In this document: one piece after another, positions 19,009-26,769 of the stretch
Layout: each line of letters starts with the position of its first letter
How positions within the stretch are numbered: the first letter of the stretch is position 1
DNA from: Bacteroidota bacterium
GTDB lineage: Bacteria > Bacteroidota > Bacteroidia > Chitinophagales > LD1
Length of the DNA stretch: 64,000 bases
Direction: 5' to 3'
Assembly: GCA_018267365.1 (NCBI GenBank)
Contig: JAFDYQ010000001.1
Coordinates: 1-64,000 of the forward strand
Notes under the pieces: model-generated
What the model was told of the DNA's origin: nothing
Seen by the model: the letters and a program-made list of their open reading frames with translations, nothing else
Database searches by the model: none
Translations under genes and position numbers: made by a program

Positions 19009-20346
19009 ATGAAAACAAAACTACTCCTTATCGTGGCGGCATGTTTTGCATTTGCTGCTACACAAGCGCAAAATGCCCTGTACTGGGATCAAAACTACTT
19101 TTCTTCCTGCCATAACAGTACTAACAATGTCTCGTCTCCTACCAACTCGGGAGCATTTGGCTTTACCACGGCTGATACTACGTGGCCTGCGCTGATACCA
19201 GGGAACGCAATGAGAGATACGCTATTTTTTTACAATGGTACGCCTCCATCAGGTATCTCTGTTACTTCACTCAAGTTTGATAGTATCTATCTGCCTGCCG
19301 GATTGTGCTGGTCTACCAATAAGACTAATAATACGATCACAAACGGACAGACGATAGCCATCGTGATCAGTGGCACGCCGACCAGTGCGCAGGGTACCTA
19401 TAAGCTGCGTATGATAGTAGATCTCACATACGCGGGTGTAAACCTGACCAATCAGGACCTGGAGCCCCTCTCCCGACTGCGCTACCACGCATGGGTCGGG
19501 TGCCAGACTATGGGGCATCCTTATGCATCTGACACGGTCAGCCCTTTTATAGCCAGCACGTATCAGTGTCCCCCACCATTCCGTGCGCACATATACGGTA
19601 CTACGCCATGGGGTGGAGTCTGTGTAGATACTTTCCCTGCTAGTGCGACGCTGACTGCTGATACTGGCAGCCAGTACACGTATCTATGGTCTACGGGCGC
19701 TACGACGCAGTCTATCTCCTGTACTACCGGTGGTGGCTACTCTGTGACAGTGACTGACAATGCGGCCGGCGTGAGCGCTAGTGCTTCGTTTATGACATGG
19801 TTCCTGCAAAAGCCAACGGCCTACTTCACACTAACCCAAGACCCTGCTACGGCACATAGCTGGATAGTAAACAATCAATGCGCAGGCGCTGATATATCCT
19901 ACACGTGGATGTGGGGAGACCAGTCATACGACACTATCGCCACCCCTTCGCACACCTATGACAGCGCAGGCTACTACAATATCTGCGTAAGCGTGAGTGA
20001 TACCTTGGGCTGCTCTGCCAGCTATTGTGATTCTAACACCTACCTGTACAAAACAGATGGCCAGATGGTCTCTCTCACGGTAGTGCAATATCCTCTGGGC
20101 GTGACAGGCCTCACGCCACCAGATATGAAGATGAGCTACTACGGTCATGCTATTCATTTCTCCGAGCTGGTGAGCGATCCGGCAGAGGTAGCACTCTATG
20201 ATCTGGCCGGCCGGGTGGTGCTGCAGCGCAGAGACTGGACTGGCAACTCACTATCTATAGATAACAGTCTGGCAGACGGTATCTACACAGTCAGACTGCT
20301 ATATCATGGCCATCAACTGAGTGGCAGGATAGGTATAGTAAAGTAA
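19009..20346 (+). CDS. secreted T9SS cargo protein, single-copy paralogue of the 11364-13652 gene
   Basis: A 445-residue exported protein. It has a signal peptide (MKTKLLLIVAACFAFAATQAQ), then one copy of the novel domain found twice in the neighbouring paralogue (about 22-185: KFDSIYLPAGLCWSTNK, TYKLRMIVDL, LEPLSRLRYH). An Ig-like segment (YLWSTGATTQSISCTTGGGYSVTVT), a PKD domain (YTWMWGDQSYD, HTYDSAGYYNICVSVSD) and a type A T9SS sorting tail (DGIYTVRLLYHGHQLSGRIGIVK) follow. The last 170 residues match the paralogue closely. It is likely surface-attached or secreted; its role is unknown. A clear -7 motif lies just upstream. Confidence 0.8.
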   Translation: MKTKLLLIVAACFAFAATQAQNALYWDQNYFSSCHNSTNNVSSPTNSGAFGFTTADTTWPALIPGNAMRDTLFFYNGTPPSGISVTSLKFDSIYLPAGLCWSTNKTNNTITNGQTIAIVISGTPTSAQGTYKLRMIVDLTYAGVNLTNQDLEPLSRLRYHAWVGCQTMGHPYASDTVSPFIASTYQCPPPFRAHIYGTTPWGGVCVDTFPASATLTADTGSQYTYLWSTGATTQSISCTTGGGYSVTVTDNAAGVSASASFMTWFLQKPTAYFTLTQDPATAHSWIVNNQCAGADISYTWMWGDQSYDTIATPSHTYDSAGYYNICVSVSDTLGCSASYCDSNTYLYKTDGQMVSLTVVQYPLGVTGLTPPDMKMSYYGHAIHFSELVSDPAEVALYDLAGRVVLQRRDWTGNSLSIDNSLADGIYTVRLLYHGHQLSGRIGIVK

Positions 20347-20390
20347 GAGTTCCATTCGCCAGTTCACCTTTTATTTCACCTTCGGCTGAT

Positions 20391-20438
20391 GTTATCACCG
20401 ACCGTGAGCTCGGCGCTAAACTTGTGGTCGGTGATAAC
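20391..20438. repeat. 13-bp inverted repeat after the T9SS cargo gene
   Basis: GTTATCACCGACC (20391-20403) pairs exactly with GGTCGGTGATAAC (20426-20438) around a 22-nt loop. It lies 45 bp downstream of the stop codon. No T tract follows, so it is either a processing or stability element or a repeat remnant. Confidence 0.6.
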
Positions 20439-20510
20439 ACACGACCACAGGTAGCGCTTGTATTAAAATAGATTTAGAAAGCGCGAATAGTACAGTTAGA
20501 ATGGCGCACC

Positions 20511-20601
20511 GCGTCAGGGATCGCAGCGGATAGCCCGCAGCGGAGCGAGGACTAGGAGCGTAGAGCCTCCCGATATGCATCGGGACAGGCTGCCCGGACG
20601 C
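20511..20601. repeat. GC-rich self-complementary intergenic element of about 90 bp
   Basis: The ends pair as GCGTCaGGG (20511-20519) with CCCgGACGC (20593-20601), one mismatch. An inner hairpin CCCGAT-ATGC-ATCGGG lies at 20569-20584, and the words AGCGGATAGCCCGCAGCGG lie between. It has the look of a dispersed structured repeat in the 371-bp gap 20347-20717. No gene is visible here. Confidence 0.5.
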
Positions 20602-20610
20602 CCCGGCCCC

Positions 20611-20637
20611 TAAATCCCCAAAGGGGACTTTAACAGC
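20611..20637. repeat. dispersed intergenic repeat, copy 2
   Basis: TAAATCCCC-AAA-GGGGACTTTAACAGCC: near-palindrome plus the conserved tail shared with 1-35 and, inverted, 30406-30459. It directly follows the 90-bp structured element. Confidence 0.6.
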
Positions 20638-20717
20638 CTCAAAGCTGAAGATTGCTTCGAAAAACATCGCGTCTATATTTCAGTTGAATTTTTCTAGCAA
20701 AGGTCTGATTGGTTTAT

Positions 20718-21113
20718 TTACTGCTCCCCAAACGATACAGTCTCAGTCCTACCTGCGCCTGTCTTGGGTATCAGGATGGTAGAGCAGGCGTTGTCAGTTT
20801 TGCGGATGACCCATGGGTGCGTGAGGTAGGTGGGTATGGTCCATGAGTCGCCATCGGCCAGGTCTTTGTAGCTGACCTCACTACCGTTGTAGTCCAGCCA
20901 GTTGATATGCAGGGTGCGCTTGCTATGATTGGTAAAGGTCACGTCTATGGGAGTCAGAGAGTTCTGAGACTTGAGGCCTGACATCTGGTCGCAGTTTGTC
21001 TCTGTGAAGGCATTGGCATTGTAGATGGCCTTGACGGTGAGGATGTCTTTGACCTTGGAGCAGCTGGCGGCTATGATGCCTGTGGTGAGGGCGAGGAGGA
21101 GTAGCTTTTTCAT
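20718..21113 (-). CDS. lipoprotein with von Hippel-Lindau (VHL)-like beta domain
   Basis: A 131-residue protein with a lipoprotein-type signal (MKKLLLLALTTGIIAASC, Cys18). Residues about 56-125 strongly resemble the beta domain of the VHL tumour suppressor: IDVTFTNHS, then HINWLDYNGSEVSYKDLADG, then PTYLTHPWVIRKTD. Aligned by eye, W72, Y82, Y96, H99 and W101 correspond to human W88, Y98, Y112, H115 and W117, including positions that contact hydroxyproline. VHL-like domains are known in bacterial sequence families but without an assigned role. It is probably anchored in the envelope facing the periplasm or outside. The ligand is unknown. Confidence 0.75.
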   Translation of the reverse strand: MKKLLLLALTTGIIAASCSKVKDILTVKAIYNANAFTETNCDQMSGLKSQNSLTPIDVTFTNHSKRTLHINWLDYNGSEVSYKDLADGDSWTIPTYLTHPWVIRKTDNACSTILIPKTGAGRTETVSFGEQ

Positions 21114-21199
21114 TGGGGTGATTTTATGTGAATATTAGGTGATGGAAAGGTACGGCAATAGTGGGCTGTGCGGTATCCGTGGTGGTACGGATGCAAACA

Positions 21200-21345
21200 C
21201 TTTGTCATGCCGTAATTTGCGCAGCCTGTCTGCCGATAGGCAGGCTTATGGAGGCATCTTGTATTGGCAGATTGGCCCATGATGGCGTAAGTATCCGAAT
21301 ACAAGATGCCTCTGGCAAGCTTCGCAAGCCGACGGCATGACAAAG
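21200..21345. mobile_element. MITE-like element with nested inverted repeats
   Basis: The outer 14-bp arms CTTTGTCATGCCGT (21200-21213) and ACGGCATGACAAAG (21332-21345) are perfect. Inside them, perfect 15-bp arms GAGGCATCTTGTATT (21251-21265) and AATACAAGATGCCTC (21298-21312) form a second stem. There is no open reading frame within. The size of about 146 bp and terminal repeats suit a non-autonomous element or a large structured repeat. No convincing target-site duplication is seen beyond a possible ACA. Confidence 0.55.
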
Positions 21346-21414
21346 ACAAACCAGGAATTTTGTTCGCAAAGATGGCTATCTATCACCTTTAACCTTCCCG
21401 CAACGCACATCTGT

Positions 21415-21422
21415 TATATTTG
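21415..21422 (+). promoter_or_regulatory. candidate -7 element, nearly abutting the start codon
   Basis: TATATTTG matches TAnnTTTG and ends 5 nt before the ATG at 21428. The transcript would be leaderless, unless the ATG at 21440 (fifth codon) is used. Confidence 0.45.
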
Positions 21423-21427
21423 CCGGT

Positions 21428-22264
21428 ATGAGAAAGATCATGACCTGCCTGCTCCTCGTGGCGGCTACTACCCTATCGGCGCAGAGCATCGCACCCGTGA
21501 CGATACTGGAGAGCGGCCACTCGCACAATGACTATACGCATGTGCATCCGCTCTTTGATGCCCTGCAGTACGGCTACAAGTCTATAGAGATAGATGTGTG
21601 GCTGCATAGAGGTAGGCTGATAGTGGACCACAACGGCCTCGCGCTGGACAGCGGCAAGAAGGATATAGAGGAGCTGTATATACAGCCGATACAGGAGCGT
21701 GTGCGCGCTAACGGTGGATGGGTCTACCCGGGAGATACGACACCGACGATCTTTATGGTGGAGTTTAAAAACGACCCCGAGGCGGGCTACGCGGTGCTGA
21801 AGACGCTCATAGAGAAATACAAGGGGCTATTTGCCGACCGGCTGGGCCACGGCGGGCCTATCAAGCTGCTGATCACCGGCAACAGGCCGTGGAAGAGCCT
21901 CTATACTGACCGGGAGCTATATATCACGGCAGATGGTGCCATCAGCCAGTCGGCAGATTCGGTGCCGCCGCATATCATAGAGCGGGTGAGCGATCCTTAC
22001 GGCAGCCACTTCACCTGGAGGGGCCACGGGCAGATGCCTAAGAAGCAACGCGCCAGGCTGGACAGACTGGTCAAAACCGCTCATGACCACGGGCGTCAGA
22101 TACGCTTCTACGCCGCACCCGAGGATGAGAATGTATGGCGTACGCTGCTCGATGCGGGGGTAGACTGGATCAATGCAGACGACCTGCCGCGCTTCGCCAT
22201 ATTCTATAAAGAATATATACGTATAAATGGCAAACCGAAAAACTGCCACTGCGTAAGGTGGTAA
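21428..22264 (+). CDS. exported PI-PLC/GDPD-superfamily protein (AIM6-like)
   Basis: A 278-residue protein with a signal peptide (MRKIMTCLLLVAATTLSAQ). The catalytic-type TIM-barrel motifs of the PI-PLC/glycerophosphodiesterase superfamily follow: the first histidine segment SGHSHNDY, then PLFDALQYGYKSIEIDVW, then LIVDHNG, then FMVEFKND. The HSHNDYxxxxPLFDAL signature is typical of the AIM6-like branch. It probably cleaves a phosphodiester in phospholipid or glycerophospholipid debris outside the cytoplasm, but the substrate is not established. The C terminus (ADDLPRFAIFYKEY) is complete. The promoter motif ends only 5 nt upstream of the start codon. Confidence 0.8.
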   Translation: MRKIMTCLLLVAATTLSAQSIAPVTILESGHSHNDYTHVHPLFDALQYGYKSIEIDVWLHRGRLIVDHNGLALDSGKKDIEELYIQPIQERVRANGGWVYPGDTTPTIFMVEFKNDPEAGYAVLKTLIEKYKGLFADRLGHGGPIKLLITGNRPWKSLYTDRELYITADGAISQSADSVPPHIIERVSDPYGSHFTWRGHGQMPKKQRARLDRLVKTAHDHGRQIRFYAAPEDENVWRTLLDAGVDWINADDLPRFAIFYKEYIRINGKPKNCHCVRW

Positions 22265-22306
22265 ATATTTTTGACCCAAAGCTTTATAGTGTGCGCAAAT
22301 AGGTTT

Positions 22307-22314
22307 TAACTTTG
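22307..22314 (+). promoter_or_regulatory. candidate promoter of kup
   Basis: TAACTTTG matches the -7 consensus, and TTTA lies about 20 bp upstream in the -33 position. The leader to the kup ATG would be about 100 nt, longer than elsewhere in the window. I could not match it to a known riboswitch. Confidence 0.4.
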
Positions 22315-22417
22315 TATAACCAAAATTAACACCGCCCCAAAATGGATATCTGCGAGTGTCGCCACGGCGGCTATGTCTTTATTCCCCCGTTTTGTTCATC
22401 TACTATAGGAGCTATAC

Positions 22418-24358
22418 ATGTCAGACCATAATGACCTGCACAAACTAAGTGCTGCAGGTGTACTGATCACGCTGGGCATCATCTTCGGAGACATCGGTAC
22501 CTCACCCATATACGTTCTCAGTGCCATCATACACGACCGCCATCTCACGCAGGAGCTGATCTTTGGCGGGGTGTCCTGTGTCTTCTGGACGCTGATGATC
22601 GTGACCACTTTCAAGTATGTGTACCTGGCCCTCGATGCGGACAACCGTGGTGAGGGAGGTATCTTTGCCCTCTATGCACTCGTGCGGCGGTACAAGGTGC
22701 AGTGGACCATCTTTCCGGCGCTGATAGGCTGTGCGAGCCTGATAGCAGACGGATTTATCACCCCGCCTATCTCTATCTCCTCTGCCGTAGAGGGCCTGCG
22801 CCTGATCAATCCTAATATCACTACGGTGGTGCCTATAGTGATCGCCATACTGATCGGTTTGTTTGTCTTCCAGCAGTTTGGCACCCGCGTGGTAGGGGGC
22901 ATCTTTGGCCCGGTCATGACTATCTGGTTTATCATGATAGGGACACTCGGGGTGATAGAGATCATCAAAAATCCGGTCGTACTAAAGGCGCTGAATCCCT
23001 ACTGGGCCATCCATCTGCTCACCGTCTATCCGGGCGGCTTCTGGATACTCGGGGCTGTCTTCCTCTGCACTACGGGAGGCGAGGCGCTATACTCTGACCT
23101 GGGCCACTGCGGCAAGCTGAATATCCGCGTGAGCTGGGCTTTTGTGCTGGGCTGCCTGCTGCTAAATTACTTTGGCCAGTCGGCCTACCTGCTGGGCTGC
23201 CTGGACCAGGGCTGCTCTACAGGTTCTCCTTTTTATGACATGATGCCCAAGTGGTTTCTGCCTATAGGTGTGGCTGTAGCTACGATGGCGGCGATCATCG
23301 CCTCACAGGCTTTGATCACGGGCTGTTTTACGCTGGTAAATGAAGCCATGAAACTGCGCCTCTGGCCCAACCTGAAGGTGATCTACCCTACCCAGCATCA
23401 GGGCCAGATGTACATTCCATTCATCAACTGGTTTCTTTTCTTCGGCTGTGTGGCGGTGGTATTTATCTTCCAGGAATCAGCCAAGATGGATGCTGCCTAC
23501 GGCCTGGCCATCATGCTGAATATGCTCATGACGACAGCCCTGCTCGTGTACCTGAAGCATATACAGCGCAAACCGCTGGTCATGGTGGTGGGGCTGGCTG
23601 TATTTCTCTATACGGTAGAGGGTGCCTTCTTTGTATCTAATCTCGAGAAATTTCCGCACGGTGGCTGGTTCACCTTCCTGATAGCCGTGGTGCTCTTTGG
23701 TATCATGTATATCTTCTATCAGGCTCGCCTGCTGCGCAAGAAGCATACGGAGTTTGTAGAGGTGAAAGACTACGTGGCTCCGCTCAAAGACCTGATGAAG
23801 GACGAATCCATAGCCAAGGAAGCCAACAACCTGGTATACCTCAGCATGGCCAATGACAAGAGCCATATAGACTCAAATATCGTGTACTCCATCTTCCGCA
23901 AGCGGCCTAAGCGTGCGGATATCTATTGGTTTGTGCACGTAGACATCACCAATGAGCCATATGGCATCACCTATGGGGTAGATACGATCATACCGCGGAG
24001 GTGTTTCTTTGTGAAGTTGTCTTTCGGATTTAAGGTGGAGCATAAGGTCAACCTGATGTTTAAGAAGATAGTGGAGGAGATGGTGGCCAGCGGAGAGGTA
24101 GATGAGCTGTCTCACTATCCATCGCTGCGCAAATACAACATGCCGGCGGACTTTAAGTTTATCATCCTCAATACCCGTGTGGCGATAGATGATGCACTGA
24201 CGCCATTTGAGCAGTTTGTGGTGAAGTTTTACCGATTGATCAAGTCCATCAGCCTCTCTACGCCAGAGGATTTTGGCCTGGAGCTGACCAACGTGGAGGA
24301 AGAGATGGTGCCTATCCGTATCAAAGGCGCGAAGCAGATCAAGCTGGAGCGGGTGTAG
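22418..24358 (+). CDS. kup: KUP family potassium uptake protein
   Basis: A 646-residue K+ uptake transporter, the usual Kup length. The N-terminal signature GVLITLGIIFGDIGTSPIYVLSAI is followed by about twelve transmembrane helices to about residue 435, including VFWTLMIVTTFKYVYLALDADNRGEGGIFALYALVRR. A soluble C-terminal domain of about 210 residues contains VYLSMANDKSHIDSNIVYSIF. Members symport K+ with H+. The gene is monocistronic with a leader of about 100 nt. The assignment is secure. Confidence 0.95.
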   Translation: MSDHNDLHKLSAAGVLITLGIIFGDIGTSPIYVLSAIIHDRHLTQELIFGGVSCVFWTLMIVTTFKYVYLALDADNRGEGGIFALYALVRRYKVQWTIFPALIGCASLIADGFITPPISISSAVEGLRLINPNITTVVPIVIAILIGLFVFQQFGTRVVGGIFGPVMTIWFIMIGTLGVIEIIKNPVVLKALNPYWAIHLLTVYPGGFWILGAVFLCTTGGEALYSDLGHCGKLNIRVSWAFVLGCLLLNYFGQSAYLLGCLDQGCSTGSPFYDMMPKWFLPIGVAVATMAAIIASQALITGCFTLVNEAMKLRLWPNLKVIYPTQHQGQMYIPFINWFLFFGCVAVVFIFQESAKMDAAYGLAIMLNMLMTTALLVYLKHIQRKPLVMVVGLAVFLYTVEGAFFVSNLEKFPHGGWFTFLIAVVLFGIMYIFYQARLLRKKHTEFVEVKDYVAPLKDLMKDESIAKEANNLVYLSMANDKSHIDSNIVYSIFRKRPKRADIYWFVHVDITNEPYGITYGVDTIIPRRCFFVKLSFGFKVEHKVNLMFKKIVEEMVASGEVDELSHYPSLRKYNMPADFKFIILNTRVAIDDALTPFEQFVVKFYRLIKSISLSTPEDFGLELTNVEEEMVPIRIKGAKQIKLERV

Positions 24359-24473
24359 ACACCGCAACTGTCCTTCCTATGTAGTTCTGGATAATTCACG
24401 CGCTGCAAGGACTTTGTTTTCCCCACTTTAGCAGTGGCGCGGGGTTTGCATGACACAGTTTAAATGCCGTGTC

Positions 24474-24941
24474 ATGAAACGCATCTTCTTTCTCTGCTCC
24501 ATGATCTGTATAGCTTGTATTGCCTTTGCGCAGTCAGATCATGCCTCCGTACTTTTCAAAAGTCATACTGAGCCCGTTGTGGCGTTTAATGCGCTGGCAA
24601 ACCTAAGCTCGATGCAGCTGGCTGACTCCGGCTCACGCAGTGCCAATTATAACAGCTCGGAGTATAAGTTTGGGCGCAGGCAGCGCAACGGTGGCATAGC
24701 GCTGACCGTGATAGGGAGTGTCTTTGCTGCTGGCGGATCCGCACTACTGGCAGTAGGTGTACCTGCGCTCAGACGTGATATAGCCGGCGACAATACCCCA
24801 GTGCACGACTACATCGTACATGGGTCTGAAGTGGGCGGTGGCGGGCTGGCGCTGCTGGTGGGTACACCGCTGCTGATATCCGGTATTGTGAAGATCGTGA
24901 AAGGTACCAAGGCCATGAAAAGAGCTACGCCGGGATACTAG
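24474..24941 (+). CDS. small exported membrane protein of unknown function
   Basis: A 155-residue protein starting MKRIFFLCSMICIACIAFAQ, a signal peptide; this ATG is preferred to one 8 codons upstream. The mature part carries RRQRNGGIALTVIGSVFAAGGSALLAVGVPAL and GGGGLALLVGTPLLISGIVKIVKG, two Gly-rich hydrophobic segments likely to be membrane helices, in a layout common in uncharacterised Bacteroidota proteins. No domain name can be given. The stop lies one base from that of the convergent DinB gene. Confidence 0.55.
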   Translation: MKRIFFLCSMICIACIAFAQSDHASVLFKSHTEPVVAFNALANLSSMQLADSGSRSANYNSSEYKFGRRQRNGGIALTVIGSVFAAGGSALLAVGVPALRRDIAGDNTPVHDYIVHGSEVGGGGLALLVGTPLLISGIVKIVKGTKAMKRATPGY

Positions 24942-24942
24942 A

Positions 24943-25455
24943 TTACTGCCTCGTCTCTCTGAGATAGGTGACGAGGTCGGTGCTGGTCAGCACTTCATTT
25001 TCAGGTTTCTCAGTCCAGCCATTGGCGCGTAGCATCGTGATGATCTGGCCACGGTGAAAAGTACCGTGATTGACCACATGATAGATGATCTCCTCTACAG
25101 TATTTGAGAAGGGTTTCCCCGAGGTATTCTTATAGTCTATTTGCTTTTGCAGATAGTCCGCTCCCTGCGATTCTATATAGCTTTTAAACTCGACGCCACT
25201 CTGTAGCCATCCTTCCAGCAGTTCCTTTTTGCCGCCGGTAAAACTTTTGGACGGCCACTCCGTGATACTGATACCATGCAGCCGCTTAAACCAGGCTATC
25301 TCTGCATCCCATATATGCAGGATGGTTTTCTCTATACTAGGGAAGCTGCTGGGTGTGGGCTGACGGAGCAGCGATTCATCTGCCTTTTCCAATATTTGTG
25401 ATAATTTGGTAGTAGCCCAGACGGAGTAGCCGAGATGATCTAGGAGGGTGTACAT
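24943..25455 (-). CDS. DinB family protein
   Basis: A 170-residue four-helix-bundle DinB-fold protein. The three metal-binding histidines expected of the family are visible: H47 in TILHIWDAE, and H130 and H134 in VVNHGTFHRGQI. Members include thiol-dependent transferases (bacillithiol, mycothiol) and damage-inducible proteins, and the substrate here cannot be told. It is divergent from the trans-sulfuration gene at 25515 with a 59-bp shared promoter region. Some link to low-molecular-weight thiols is conceivable but speculative. Confidence 0.85.
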   Translation of the reverse strand: MYTLLDHLGYSVWATTKLSQILEKADESLLRQPTPSSFPSIEKTILHIWDAEIAWFKRLHGISITEWPSKSFTGGKKELLEGWLQSGVEFKSYIESQGADYLQKQIDYKNTSGKPFSNTVEEIIYHVVNHGTFHRGQIITMLRANGWTEKPENEVLTSTDLVTYLRETRQ

Positions 25456-25514
25456 GGTCGCGTATTGAGTGGTTAGTATTAAGACAAATACAAAATAAGA
25501 GAAGTAATAGCTCT

Positions 25515-26720
25515 ATGAGTAAAGGTAAGAAAGATCTAAAGTTCGCCTCGTTGACGGCGCAGGACAATGCACCTGCCGGAGAATACGTGATGCCGCACAC
25601 CGCGCCGCTGTACCTCTCATCTACCTATATCTATGAGTCGCCGGAGAAGGCGCAGGAGGTATTTAAAGGTAAAGAGAAAGCCTACATCTACTCCCGCTGG
25701 AGCCACCCCAATGCAGAGCTGGCCGAGCGAAAGATAGAGCAGCTGGAATCCTACGGGATAAAGGGTGATTGCAAATCGCTGTTATTCTCTTCCGGCATGG
25801 CGGCTATCTCGGCGCTGTTTCAGTCTATAGTGCGGCCGGGAGATTCCCTGCTGGTACAAGGCAATATCTACGGTACTACGATAGACTATGTCAATCATAT
25901 AGCGCAGCAGTATAGGCTGAAAGTCTACTACGCAGACCTGCATCACCTGGATAAAGTAGAGGCGATCCTGAAGAAGGATAAGAAGGTGAAACTCCTGTAT
26001 GCGGAGTCGCCGTCCAATCCGACGATCAACTGCTACGACCTGAAAGCACTGGCTGCGCTGGCGCAAAAATACAAAGCCCGGATGGCGGTAGACAATACCT
26101 TCGCCTCGCCATACCTGCAGCGCCCTCTGCAGTATGGAGTAGACTTCGTCATCCACTCCTCTACTAAATACCTGAACGGACATGGCACGGGGCTGAGTGG
26201 AGTGGTGACCAGCGCTGATGTGAAGTGGATGGAGAAAGAAGTTTGGACGATACGCAAGCTACATGGCTCTATCATCTCGCCATTCGATGCATGGCTGCTC
26301 AACCTGGGTATGAAGACCCTGAGCCTGCGCATGGAGCAGCACTGCAGCAATGCGATGCAGATAGCAGAATGGCTGAGCAAACATAAAGCGATCTCAAAGG
26401 TTAATTACTTAGGACTACCGTCACACCCCGATCATGAGCTGGCTAAGAAACAGATGAAGCGCTACGGCGGCGTGATCAGTTTTGAAATGAAGAAGGGCTA
26501 CAAGGCCGGCGAGCAACTGATGAAGCGGCTGAAGTTTTGCAAGCTGACTGCCTCGCTGGGTACGACGGACACGCTGATACAGCACCCTGCCTCTATGTCG
26601 CACTACTTTGTACCAAAGGAGCAGCGGGAGAAGTTTGGCATCACGGATGGGCTGGTGCGGCTATCGGTAGGGATAGAAGATGTGGCGGATATCATAGCAG
26701 ACCTGGAGCAGGCGCTGTGA
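25515..26720 (+). CDS. PLP-dependent trans-sulfuration enzyme (cystathionine gamma-synthase/-lyase or methionine gamma-lyase type)
   Basis: A 401-residue Cys/Met-metabolism PLP enzyme. Visible motifs are SSTYIYESPEKAQEVF near the N terminus, YSRWSHPNAELAERKIEQLE at about 56, the SSGMAAISALF cofactor loop at about 92 and the PLP lysine segment IHSSTKYLNGHGTGLSGVV (Lys at about 217). The substrate-region ASLGTTDTLIQHPASMSH lies at about 350 and VRLSVGIEDVADIIADL at the end. It handles sulfur amino acids in the cytosol. Sequence alone does not separate synthase, lyase and gamma-lyase activities. It starts 59 bp from the divergent DinB gene. Confidence 0.9.
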   Translation: MSKGKKDLKFASLTAQDNAPAGEYVMPHTAPLYLSSTYIYESPEKAQEVFKGKEKAYIYSRWSHPNAELAERKIEQLESYGIKGDCKSLLFSSGMAAISALFQSIVRPGDSLLVQGNIYGTTIDYVNHIAQQYRLKVYYADLHHLDKVEAILKKDKKVKLLYAESPSNPTINCYDLKALAALAQKYKARMAVDNTFASPYLQRPLQYGVDFVIHSSTKYLNGHGTGLSGVVTSADVKWMEKEVWTIRKLHGSIISPFDAWLLNLGMKTLSLRMEQHCSNAMQIAEWLSKHKAISKVNYLGLPSHPDHELAKKQMKRYGGVISFEMKKGYKAGEQLMKRLKFCKLTASLGTTDTLIQHPASMSHYFVPKEQREKFGITDGLVRLSVGIEDVADIIADLEQAL

Positions 26721-26769
26721 GATATGAGATGAGAAACTAGGGATAAGAGATAAAACAAAAACACTGATC

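Noticed and set aside
22315..22417. Riboswitch in the kup leader
   Set aside because: A leader of about 100 nt exists, but I could not match it to a c-di-AMP or other known K+-related riboswitch consensus.
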